Shown here in pieces: positions 54,709 to 62,004 of a DNA stretch of 64,000 bases. The stretch is taken from NCBI GenBank assembly GCA_046566145.1, contig JBKHXF010000030.1, positions 1 to 64,000 of the forward strand, written 5' to 3'. Numbering within the stretch: position 1 is the first letter of the stretch; each line of letters begins with the position of its first letter. This DNA comes from JBKHXF01 sp046566145. Lineage in GTDB: Bacteria; Actinomycetota; Nitriliruptoria; Nitriliruptorales; Nitriliruptoraceae. The position numbers were made by a program, and so were the translations under genes. The notes under the pieces are model-generated. The model was not told the origin of the DNA, searched no databases, and saw nothing but the letters and a program-made list of their open reading frames with translations.

Positions 54709-56097
54709 GTGGCAGCCACCGACGTCCTCGTCTCCCGCTTCCGCATGCACGAGCGGCAGACCACACCGCGCGCCGAGGTGCTCGGCGGCGTGACCACGTT
54801 CATGACGATGGCCTACATCCTGTTCGTCAACCCGCAGATCCTCGGGCTCGGCGGCGACGGCCTGCCGTTCGCCCAGGTGCTCACCGTCACCGCGCTCGTC
54901 GCCGGCGTGATGACGCTGCTGATGGGCCTGGTCGCGAACTACCCGTTCGCCATCGCCCCCGGGCTCGGGCTCAACGCCTTCGTCGCGTTCTCGCTCGTCG
55001 CGGGAGACGGGCTGACGTTCCCCGAGGCGATGGGCGTCGTGGTGATGGAGGGCATCCTCATCACGGTCCTCGTCATCACCGGCTTCCGCGAGGCCGTCCT
55101 CAACGCCATCCCGATGGTGCTGAAGAAGGCGATCGGGGCCGGCATCGGCCTCTTCATCGCGATCATCGGCTTCGCCTCGGCCGGGTTCACCGTGCAGGGC
55201 CAGGGGCCGCTGCTCGACCTCGGCCCCATCGGCACGACCCGGCTGGTGCTGTTCGTCGGCGGCCTCGTCCTCGCGTTCACGCTGATCGCCCGGGCCGTCA
55301 AGGGCGCGCTGCTCTACGCGATCCTCGCGACCACCATCGCCGGCGTCGTGGTGAACGAGGTCTTCTACGGCGGCGACCTGTGGGCCGAGGTCGGGCCCGG
55401 CATCGGCCAGGTCCCCACGCAGGTCATCGCCGCGCCCGACTTCGCGCTGGTCGGGGCGTTCTCGTTCGGGTTCTTCGGCAAGCTCGGGTTCCTCGCCGCC
55501 GCCATCGCCGTGTTCAGCCTGATGCTGAGCGACTTCTTCGACACCGTGGGGACCGCCGTCGGGCTCGGCGACGAGGCCGGGTTCCTGCGCGAGGACGGCA
55601 CGCTGCCCGACATGGACCGCGTGCTGCTCGTCGACTCGGTCGCCGCAGCCGCCGGCGGTGCCGTCTCGGCCTCCTCGGCGACCACCTACATCGAGTCCGC
55701 GTCCGGCATCGCCGACGGGGCCCGCACCGGCCTCGCGTCGGTCGTGACCGGGGTGCTGTTCCTGCTCGCGATGTTCCTGTCGCCGCTCGCCGGCGTCATC
55801 CCGGCCGAGGCGACCGCCACCGCGCTGGTCGTGGTGGGCTTCCTGATGATCTCGGCCATCGTCGACATCGACTGGCGCGACCCCACCGAGGCCGCCCCCG
55901 CGTTCCTCGTGATGGTCGGGATGCCGTTCACGTACTCGATCGCCGACGGCATCGGGATGGGCTTCGTCGCCTACGTGGCGTTGAAGGCCTTCACCGCTCG
56001 CGGCTCCGAGGTGCACCCGATGATGTGGGTCGCCGCCGCCGCGTTCGTCGTGCACTTCGCGATCGACCCGATCAAGGGCCTGCTGCTCGGCGGCTGA
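54709..56097 (+). CDS. Adenine/guanine/hypoxanthine permease (AzgA/PbuG type, NCS2)
   Basis: Proton-coupled uptake of purine bases. The 462-residue protein has about 13-14 hydrophobic segments. TTFMTMAYILFVNPQIL near residue 30 and ANYPFAIAPGLGLNAFVAF are diagnostic of the AzgA branch; VFSLMLSDFFDTVGTAVGLG and SSATTYIESASGIADGARTG line the substrate site. GTG start with GGGAGG upstream. Its end overlaps the convergent cofE by 26 bases. It may complement the pur genes at the other end of the window. Confidence 0.92.
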   Translation: MAATDVLVSRFRMHERQTTPRAEVLGGVTTFMTMAYILFVNPQILGLGGDGLPFAQVLTVTALVAGVMTLLMGLVANYPFAIAPGLGLNAFVAFSLVAGDGLTFPEAMGVVVMEGILITVLVITGFREAVLNAIPMVLKKAIGAGIGLFIAIIGFASAGFTVQGQGPLLDLGPIGTTRLVLFVGGLVLAFTLIARAVKGALLYAILATTIAGVVVNEVFYGGDLWAEVGPGIGQVPTQVIAAPDFALVGAFSFGFFGKLGFLAAAIAVFSLMLSDFFDTVGTAVGLGDEAGFLREDGTLPDMDRVLLVDSVAAAAGGAVSASSATTYIESASGIADGARTGLASVVTGVLFLLAMFLSPLAGVIPAEATATALVVVGFLMISAIVDIDWRDPTEAAPAFLVMVGMPFTYSIADGIGMGFVAYVALKAFTARGSEVHPMMWVAAAAFVVHFAIDPIKGLLLGG

Positions 56098-57133
56098 GCT
56101 CCACGGGGTCGCCGTCGCGGGCGACCGCGACGGCGACACCGTGCGCGTCGAGCAGGACGCGCAGCCGCGCCACGGCCGCGCCGACCCACGCCCAGCCGTC
56201 ATCGGGCACCGGGCCGAGCACGACCCGCAACGGGTCGTCCTCGACCCGCACGGGGGCACGGCCCCCGAGCTCGGCCGGCGTGGCGTCGAGCACCCGTGAC
56301 ACGCGGACGACGAGGGGGGCGGTCGAGCCGTCGGGACGCGGCCACGGGACGCCGTCCGGCAGCAGCGCCGCCTCGGCCGCGGTGGGGCCGCCGGCGCGGA
56401 ACACGTCCTCGTCGCTCGGGCGCACCAGGTCGGCCCCGCGCCCGTCGCCGGCGAGGTCGAGACCGCGAAGCAGCACGAACGGGGTGCCGTCGGCCTTGCT
56501 GCGCACCAGGTCGGCGGCCGCGGCCACCTCGTCGCCGAGCGCGACCATCGTCACCTCGAGCGCTCGGCCGGCGAGGTCGGTCGTGCCGCGGTCGTCGCGC
56601 AGCGCCACGATGCCGGCGGCGCCGAGGGCCACGTCGGTCAACCCGAGCCTCCACGGTCGGCCGAACGTGTCGGTGACGACCACGCCGACGTCCACCCCGG
56701 CGCGCTCGGCGAGGGTGCGGCGCAGCACCGCGGCGTCCGCGTCGGGGTCGTCGGGCAGCAGCAGCGCGACCTCGCTCGCGCCGCCCTCTGGCCCCGCGTC
56801 GAGGTTGGAGGTGTCGATCCCGGCGTTCGCACAGACGAACCCGTGGCGGGTCTCGACCACCAGCACCCAGGGGGTCTCGGCCACGACGCGCCGGGCCTCG
56901 CGGGCGGCGAGCACCCGCCGGGCGGCGTGCACGTCGGGCGCGTCGGGCAGCGGCACGGTCGCGCCGGCGGCCTTCGACAGCACCTTCGACGCGACGCACA
57001 GGACGTCCCCGTCCTCCAGCGTCACGCCCGCGCCGGCGGCCGCGTCGAGCAGCAGCGCCGCCACGTCGTCGCCGGGGCCCACCCGCACGTCGGTCGGCAG
57101 CGCGACGACCTCCAGACGGCGCCCGGCGTTCAC
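56072..57133 (-). CDS. cofE: Coenzyme F420-0:L-glutamate ligase with unknown C-terminal extension
   Basis: Adds gamma-linked glutamates to F420-0 using GTP. Residues 1 to about 250 are CofE: DGDVLCVASKVLSKAAGATV, FVCANAGIDTSNLDAGPEGG, VVVTDTFGRPWRLGLTDVAL and GRGADLVRPSDEDVFRAGG. The remaining 100 residues (WAWVGAAVARLRVLLDAHGV in part) do not resemble the nitroreductase domain fused in mycobacterial FbiB, so reduction of dehydro-F420 must be done elsewhere. GTG at 57133 overlaps the cofD stop by four bases. Confidence 0.9.
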   Translation of the reverse strand: MNAGRRLEVVALPTDVRVGPGDDVAALLLDAAAGAGVTLEDGDVLCVASKVLSKAAGATVPLPDAPDVHAARRVLAAREARRVVAETPWVLVVETRHGFVCANAGIDTSNLDAGPEGGASEVALLLPDDPDADAAVLRRTLAERAGVDVGVVVTDTFGRPWRLGLTDVALGAAGIVALRDDRGTTDLAGRALEVTMVALGDEVAAAADLVRSKADGTPFVLLRGLDLAGDGRGADLVRPSDEDVFRAGGPTAAEAALLPDGVPWPRPDGSTAPLVVRVSRVLDATPAELGGRAPVRVEDDPLRVVLGPVPDDGWAWVGAAVARLRVLLDAHGVAVAVARDGDPVELSRRAAGP

Positions 57134-58068
57134 CGCGCCACCCGCCCGGCGAGGTCGAGGCAGGTCCGGGCGAGGTCGGCGGCCACGTCGGCGTCGTCCA
57201 TGATGGTGTCGGTGACCTCCACGGCCACGCCGAGCGCGGCCACGTCGTCGGCGAGGTCGGCGTCGGAGGTGTCGAGCACCCAGCCGTCGAGCCAGCCGGC
57301 GTAGTGCCGTGCGACCCCGAGCGCGGACACCTCGACGCCCACGGCCGGCAGCAACCGGTCCGCCATCCCGCGCACCACGGACCCGCCGACGATGGGCGAG
57401 ACGCCGACGACCGGGGCGGTGGTGCGGCGCACGGCCTCGACGACGCCCGGCACCGCCAGCACCGTGCCGATCGAGACGACCGGGTTCGACGGTGCGACGA
57501 GGACGGCGTCGGCGTCGAGGATGGCCTCGACGACGCCGGGGGCCGGGCGGGCCGTGTCCGCGCCGGCGAGGTGGACCCCGGCGACCGCCGGCGCGGCGCG
57601 CTCCCCGACCCAGTACTCCTGGAAGTGCAGGTCCCGGCCGTCCTCGGTGGCGACGCGGGTCGCGACGGGGTCGTCGGTGACCGGCAGCAGCGTCACGGCG
57701 AGCCCGAAGGCGCGGGTCACCTCGGCGGTCACCTGCGAGAGCGGTGCGCCCTCCGCGAGTCGCTTCGTGCGGAACACGTGGGTCGCGAGGTCGCGGTCGC
57801 CGAGGGTGAACCAGCGGGTCTCACCGAAGCGCTCGAGCTCCGCGGCGACGGTGAAGGTCTCGTCGGCCCGGCCCCAGCCCTGCTCGGGGTGGATCACACC
57901 GGCCAACCAGTAGGTGATGGAGTCGAGGTCGGGGGAGACGTGCAGCCCGTGGCGGGTCACGTCGTCGCCGACGTTCACGACCGCGACGACCTCCGTCGGG
58001 TCGACGACGCGCACGAGCCCCCGCAGGAACCGGGCGGCGCCGACGCCGCCGGCGAGGACGCAGAGCAC
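57130..58068 (-). CDS. cofD: 2-phospho-L-lactate / phosphoenolpyruvate transferase (CofD/FbiA)
   Basis: Couples the activated lactyl or enolpyruvyl group to Fo, giving F420-0 or dehydro-F420-0. The 312-residue protein has LAGGVGAARFLRGLVRVVDP at the N-terminus, VVNVGDDVTRHGLHVSPDLD, WFTLGDRDLATHVFRT, LHFQEYWVGER, VLVAPSNPVVSIGTVLAVPG and VVGVSPIVGGSVVRGMADRL. GTG 58068 is chosen because GAGAGG lies eight bases upstream; GTG 58077 in the same frame abuts it. First gene of cofD-cofE; divergent from fbiC. Confidence 0.94.
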   Translation of the reverse strand: MLCVLAGGVGAARFLRGLVRVVDPTEVVAVVNVGDDVTRHGLHVSPDLDSITYWLAGVIHPEQGWGRADETFTVAAELERFGETRWFTLGDRDLATHVFRTKRLAEGAPLSQVTAEVTRAFGLAVTLLPVTDDPVATRVATEDGRDLHFQEYWVGERAAPAVAGVHLAGADTARPAPGVVEAILDADAVLVAPSNPVVSIGTVLAVPGVVEAVRRTTAPVVGVSPIVGGSVVRGMADRLLPAVGVEVSALGVARHYAGWLDGWVLDTSDADLADDVAALGVAVEVTDTIMDDADVAADLARTCLDLAGRVAR

Positions 58069-58111
58069 GACGGGCACCTCTCGTCGGGGGAGGCTCTTCT
58101 GGTGAGCAGGC

Positions 58112-58140
58112 AGCGTAGGGTCGGGCGGCGCTCCTACGAT
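58112..58140. promoter_or_regulatory. Divergent F420 promoters
   Basis: Minus strand TACGCT (58117-58112) for cofD-cofE and plus strand TACGAT (58135-58140) for fbiC, 17 bases apart. The plus box overlaps the first in-frame ATG of fbiC (58139), which argues that translation starts further in. Confidence 0.45.
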
Positions 58141-60763
58141 GCACCGCGCCGACCCCGTGCCCCCCGGACGCCACGTGCCCCTCGACGCCGCAACGCTCGA
58201 CCGTCTCCGTCCCCGTGCGCTGCACCGGGCCGAGGAGGGCCGCACGCTCAAGGCGGACGAGGCCGCGGCCCTGCTGACGGCGACCGGTCCCGACCTCGAC
58301 CGACTCGTGGCGGTCGCCGGCGCGGTGCGGGACGCCGCCCCGTGGTACCGCGACGGGGCGTGGGGCCGTGCCCCGGACGGCCGCCGGCGCGTCACCTACT
58401 CGCGCAAGGTGTTCGTCCCGCTGACCCACCTGTGCCGTGACGCCTGTGGGTACTGCACCTTCGCGTGGCCCCCGAAGGGCGACCTGCCGGCCTTCCTGGG
58501 CCCGGAGGACGTCCTCGACGTCGCCCGGCGGGGGCAGGCGGCCGGCTGCACCGAGGTGCTGTTCACCCTCGGGGACAAGCCCGAGGACCGCTACCCGGCG
58601 GCGCGCGCGTGGCTCGACGCACGCGGCTACGACTCGACGCTCGCCTACCTGCGGGCCGTGTCGATCCTCGTGCTCGAGGAGACGGGCCTGCTGCCGCACC
58701 TCAACCCCGGCGTGATGTCGTGGGCCGACCTGGCCACGCTGAAGCAGGTCTCCGCGTCGATGGGGATCATGCTCGAGTCGACCTCCTCGAGGCTGCTGGC
58801 GAGGGGCGAGGCGCACTTCAACGCGCCCGACAAGGACCCGGCGGTGCGGCTCCGGACGCTGGACGATGCCGGGAAGCTCTCGGTGCCGTTCACCTCGGGG
58901 CTGCTCATCGGGATCGGGGAGACCCCGCTGGAGCGGGCCGAGACGATCCTCGCGCTGCGCGAGACGCACCGCCGGTACGGGCACCTGCAGGAGGTCATCG
59001 TCCAGAACTTCCGGGCCAAGCCCGACACCGCGATGCGACACCACCCCGAGCCCGACCTCGACACGCTGCTCGCCACGATCGCGACCGCCCGGGTGCTGCT
59101 CGGCCCGACCGTGCACGTCCAGGCCCCGCCGAACCTCTCACCCGACGTGTACCCGCGGCTGCTCGCCGCCGGCATCGACGACTGGGGTGGCGTGTCGCCG
59201 GTGACCCCGGATCACGTCAACCCGGAGGCGCCCTGGCCGCACCTCGACGACCTCGCCGCCCGCTCGGCGGCCGAGGGCTTCGTGCTGACCCAGCGACTGC
59301 CGGTCTACCCGGAGTACGTGGCGCTGCCCGACCCGTGGCTCGCGGGGAAGATGCGCGGCCCGGTTGCGGCGCTCGCGACCCCGGAGGGCCTCGCACGCCC
59401 GGGCGTGGTGCCCACGCCCCAGCCGTGGCAGGACCCCGAGGCGGAGGTCCGCGCGACGACCGACGCCATGGACGCGGTCATCTCCGGTGACGAGGCCGGC
59501 GGGTCGGCTGCCGACGGCCGAAACGCCCGCTCGGCCCGGGCCGAGGACGACCTGCACCGTGCGGTGTACGGCGACCTCCACGTCATCGCCGACGGCGTCC
59601 TCGCCGCCAACGCCCCCCGGGTCGAGGGCGCCGCCCGCAGCCGCATCCGCCGCGACGTCGCCGCCGCGCTCGCCCGCGCCCAGCGGGGCACCGTGCTCGA
59701 CGATGCCGAGGCCCTGCTGCTGTTCGACACGAGCGGGGTCGAGCTCGACGCGCTGGCGGCGGCGGCCGACGAGGTCCGCGCCGAGCGGGTCGGCGACACG
59801 GTCACCTACGTCGTGAACCGGAACCTCAACTTCACCAACATCTGCTACACCGGCTGCCGCTTCTGCGCCTTCGCGCAGCGCCGCGACGACCCCGACGCCT
59901 ACAACCTGTCGCTGGCCCAGGTCGCCGACCGGGTCCAGGAGGCCTGGGACGCGGGCGCCACCGAGGTCTGCATGCAGGGGGGCATCCACCCCGACCTGCC
60001 CGGCGACCACTACTTCGCGATCCTCGACGCGGTGAAGGCGCGCGTGCCGGACGTGCACGTCCACGCCTACTCCCCGATGGAGGTCGTCAACGGCGCCTCG
60101 CGACTCGGCGTGTCGGTGCGGGAGTGGCTGGCCGAGGCACGGGACCGTGGCCTCGGATCCATCCCCGGCACGGCCGCCGAGATCCTCGACGACGAGGTCC
60201 GGTGGGTGCTCACCAAGGGCAAGCTCCCCACCGACGCGTGGCTCGACGTCATCACCACCGCGCACGAGCTCGGCATCCCGACCACGTCGACGATGATGTA
60301 CGGCCACGTCGACGAGCCGCGCCACTGGGTCGCGCACCTGAAGCTGCTGCGGTCGGTGCAGGAGCGCACCGGCGGGTTCACCGAGTTCGTGCCGTTGCCG
60401 TTCGTGCACCAGCTCGCGCCGATCTACCTGGCCGGCGTGGCCCGCCCGGGTCCGAGCTGGGAGGACAACCGGCGCGTCCACGCGGTCGCCCGCCTGCTGC
60501 TGCAGGGCGCCATCGACAACGTGCAGCTCAGCTGGGTGAAGATGGGGCTCGACAACGCCGTCACGATCCTGCAGGGCGGCGCGAACGACCTCGGCGGGAC
60601 CCTGATGGAGGAGACGATCTCGCGCATGGCGGGCTCGTCGCACGGTGTGCGCCAGGACCCCGCGGCGCTGCGGGCCGTCGCGGTCGCGGCCGGCCGCCCG
60701 CCGGCGGAGCGCACGACCCTGTACGACCGCATCGAGCCGGACGGGATCCGCGTCCCGGCCTGA
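58139..60763 (+). CDS. fbiC: Fo synthase, fused CofG-CofH (FbiC)
   Basis: Two radical-SAM domains make the deazaflavin Fo from tyrosine and the flavin precursor. In this 874-residue frame the CofG half has the cluster CRDACGYC (Cys99, 103, 106) and the CofH half CYTGCRFC (Cys569, 573, 576). YSRKVFVPLTHLC, LQEVIVQNFRAKPDTAM, DWGGVSPVTPDHVNPEAPWP, NLNFTNICYTGCRFCAFAQR and NVQLSWVKMGLDNAVTILQG are typical. ATG 58139 overlaps a -10 box; GTG 58157 or GTG 58175 (VPLDAATLDRL, with GGACG upstream) may be the true start. The fusion is the actinobacterial form. Confidence 0.95.
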   Translation: MHRADPVPPGRHVPLDAATLDRLRPRALHRAEEGRTLKADEAAALLTATGPDLDRLVAVAGAVRDAAPWYRDGAWGRAPDGRRRVTYSRKVFVPLTHLCRDACGYCTFAWPPKGDLPAFLGPEDVLDVARRGQAAGCTEVLFTLGDKPEDRYPAARAWLDARGYDSTLAYLRAVSILVLEETGLLPHLNPGVMSWADLATLKQVSASMGIMLESTSSRLLARGEAHFNAPDKDPAVRLRTLDDAGKLSVPFTSGLLIGIGETPLERAETILALRETHRRYGHLQEVIVQNFRAKPDTAMRHHPEPDLDTLLATIATARVLLGPTVHVQAPPNLSPDVYPRLLAAGIDDWGGVSPVTPDHVNPEAPWPHLDDLAARSAAEGFVLTQRLPVYPEYVALPDPWLAGKMRGPVAALATPEGLARPGVVPTPQPWQDPEAEVRATTDAMDAVISGDEAGGSAADGRNARSARAEDDLHRAVYGDLHVIADGVLAANAPRVEGAARSRIRRDVAAALARAQRGTVLDDAEALLLFDTSGVELDALAAAADEVRAERVGDTVTYVVNRNLNFTNICYTGCRFCAFAQRRDDPDAYNLSLAQVADRVQEAWDAGATEVCMQGGIHPDLPGDHYFAILDAVKARVPDVHVHAYSPMEVVNGASRLGVSVREWLAEARDRGLGSIPGTAAEILDDEVRWVLTKGKLPTDAWLDVITTAHELGIPTTSTMMYGHVDEPRHWVAHLKLLRSVQERTGGFTEFVPLPFVHQLAPIYLAGVARPGPSWEDNRRVHAVARLLLQGAIDNVQLSWVKMGLDNAVTILQGGANDLGGTLMEETISRMAGSSHGVRQDPAALRAVAVAAGRPPAERTTLYDRIEPDGIRVPA

Positions 60764-61174
60764 CGGGCGGCCGGAACCTCCACCACCCCTGCGCGTCCGG
60801 GCCCGGGGCGCCCGTCGTGTGCCCGGAAGCTGGACACGACGTGTGCAGGCCGAGCGGGCGCCGTCGCCTGCTGGGGAGGTCCGCGGCCGTCGCCCGCCCA
60901 ACCTGTACAGGTTCTCGCCGAGGGTCCGGGCAGGTCCGTACAGGTTCTCGACCGCAGCGTGCGCAGGTCCGCGGGCGAAAACCTCGTTGTACGAGGGTGT
61001 TCCTCGATGTACGTGCATCGACGAGACCGGCCGATGGGACGGTGTCCGACCGTGGAACCTGTCGATCCGGCGCACCGAAACTGTTCACAGGTTTGACAGA
61101 ACCTATGCAGATGTGTCACAGTTCCAACCGCAACGAGTCGCACCCTCCGACGACCGAGCCAGAGGCCCACCACC
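60764..61174 (+). promoter_or_regulatory. Repeat-rich non-coding region upstream of the sigma factor gene
   Basis: 411 bases without a gene. 60900-60913 is the perfect palindrome AACCTGTACAGGTT. Two 33-bp direct repeats follow (60905-60937, 60938-60970), each starting GTACAGGTTCTCG and ending GCAGGTCC. Then CCTCGTTGTACGAGG (60982-60996, hairpin) and TCGATGTACGTGCATCGA (61004-61021, 6-base arms) share the CCTCG(A/T)TGTACG core. Further half-sites are AACCTGT (61056) and ACAGGTTT (61088). TTGACA (61093-61098) is a -35-like box, without a good -10. Eight-base arms GACGGGCG/CGCCCGTC (60762-60769, 60809-60816) may end fbiC transcription. Confidence 0.6.
60905..60970. repeat. Two 33-bp direct repeats with conserved ends
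   Basis: Copies 60905-60937 and 60938-60970 are directly adjacent. The first 13 bases (GTACAGGTTCTCG) and last eight (GCAGGTCC) are identical, the 12 between differ. The 33-bp period is about three helical turns, so bound proteins would line up on one face of DNA. Confidence 0.75.
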
Positions 61175-61783
61175 ATGGCAGCCGCCCTCTCCCTCCCCGC
61201 ACCCTCGACCACCGTCTCCCGAACCGCAGAGGTCCGCGAGACCACGTCCGAGCAGTTGATGGTCCGCACGGCGGCCGGCGACCGGGTCGCCTTCGCCGAG
61301 CTCTACGACCGGGTCTCGCCGCAGGTCCTCGGTGTGTGCATCCGGGTGCTGCGCGACCGCTCGCTCGCCGAGGAGGTCATGCAGGAGGTGATGGTCGAGG
61401 CCTGGCGGAAGTCCGACCGGTTCGACCCGGAGCGCGGCACCGCATCCGGCTGGATCACGACGCTCGCCCACCGCCGGGCCGTCGACCGGGTCCGCTCCGA
61501 ACAGGCCTCCCGCGACCGCGACGAGCGCGTCTCCCGCCGCGACCACCAGCCGGCCTTCGACGAGGTCGCCGACGAGGTGACCACCCGCCTCGAGCACTGG
61601 CAGGTCCGCAAGGCCCTCGCCAGCCTGACCGAGCGCCAGCGCGAGGCGATCGAGCTGGCCTACTTCGGCGGCCACACCTACCGCGACGTCGCCGACGTCC
61701 TCGGCATCCCGGAGGGCACCGCGAAGTCCCGGCTCCGCGACGGCCTCATGCGGCTGCGCAAGGAGCTCGAGGACCTCATCTGA
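61175..61783 (+). CDS. sigK: ECF RNA polymerase sigma factor, SigK-like
   Basis: A 202-residue ECF sigma factor. Region 2 is FAELYDRVSPQVLGVCIRVL with LAEEVMQEVMVEAWRKSDRF and ASGWITTLAHRRAVDRVRSE; region 4 is LASLTERQREAIELAYFGGH with TYRDVADVLGIPEGTAKSRL. The pattern matches SigK (ECF19 group), whose members are held by a membrane anti-sigma factor RskA encoded next door. No such gene follows: two hairpins and an unrelated coiled-coil gene come instead. The N-terminal 25 residues (after MAAALSLPAPSTTVS) are unstructured. ATG is preceded by CACCACC without a clear ribosome site, so the start is a little uncertain. Confidence 0.92.
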   Translation: MAAALSLPAPSTTVSRTAEVRETTSEQLMVRTAAGDRVAFAELYDRVSPQVLGVCIRVLRDRSLAEEVMQEVMVEAWRKSDRFDPERGTASGWITTLAHRRAVDRVRSEQASRDRDERVSRRDHQPAFDEVADEVTTRLEHWQVRKALASLTERQREAIELAYFGGHTYRDVADVLGIPEGTAKSRLRDGLMRLRKELEDLI

Positions 61784-61801
61784 CCGTCACCGACGGACAC
61801 C

Positions 61802-61834
61802 GCCGCCACGGCCCCTCCCCCTCGCCGTGGCGGC
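61802..61834 (+). terminator. Hairpin after sigK
   Basis: Perfect 10-bp arms (GCCGCCACGG and complement) around 13 pyrimidine-rich bases, 18 bases past the sigma factor stop. Confidence 0.65.
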
Positions 61835-61867
61835 CCGACCCTCGATCCCCGCCTCGAGTGGTCGCCC

Positions 61868-61903
61868 CGCCGCCCCGCTGCTCCCCCCGGCAGCGGGGCG
61901 GCG
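61868..61903 (+). terminator. Second, stronger hairpin after sigK
   Basis: Perfect 14-bp arms (CGCCGCCCCGCTGC and complement) with an 8-base loop. Tandem hairpins insulate sigK from the next gene. No U-tract. Confidence 0.8.
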
Positions 61904-61959
61904 TCGTCGGCCCGTTCCGCCCCGAGTGCGCGCAACCCCGTGCAACGGCCACCCGTGGG

Positions 61960-61965
61960 TAGGCT
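61960..61965 (+). promoter_or_regulatory. -10 box of the coiled-coil gene
   Basis: TAGGCT, giving a start about 61972, downstream of both hairpins. The first box base also forms an in-frame TAG stop for the coiled-coil frame, which limits the gene start to 61981 or later. Confidence 0.45.
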
Positions 61966-62004
61966 CCGGCGCCGGAGGACGTGACTCGAGCGCGGGAGAC
62001 GTGG

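Noticed and set aside
60773..60797. GGAACC-N16-GTC, an ECF-type promoter pattern
   Set aside because: It lies right after fbiC, 380 bases from sigK, with no gene at a sensible distance; one match of this weak pattern is expected by chance.
61081..61122. Vegetative promoter TTGACA at 61093 for sigK
   Set aside because: No -10 box (TAnnnT) lies 16-19 bases downstream, so it is noted as a -35-like box only.
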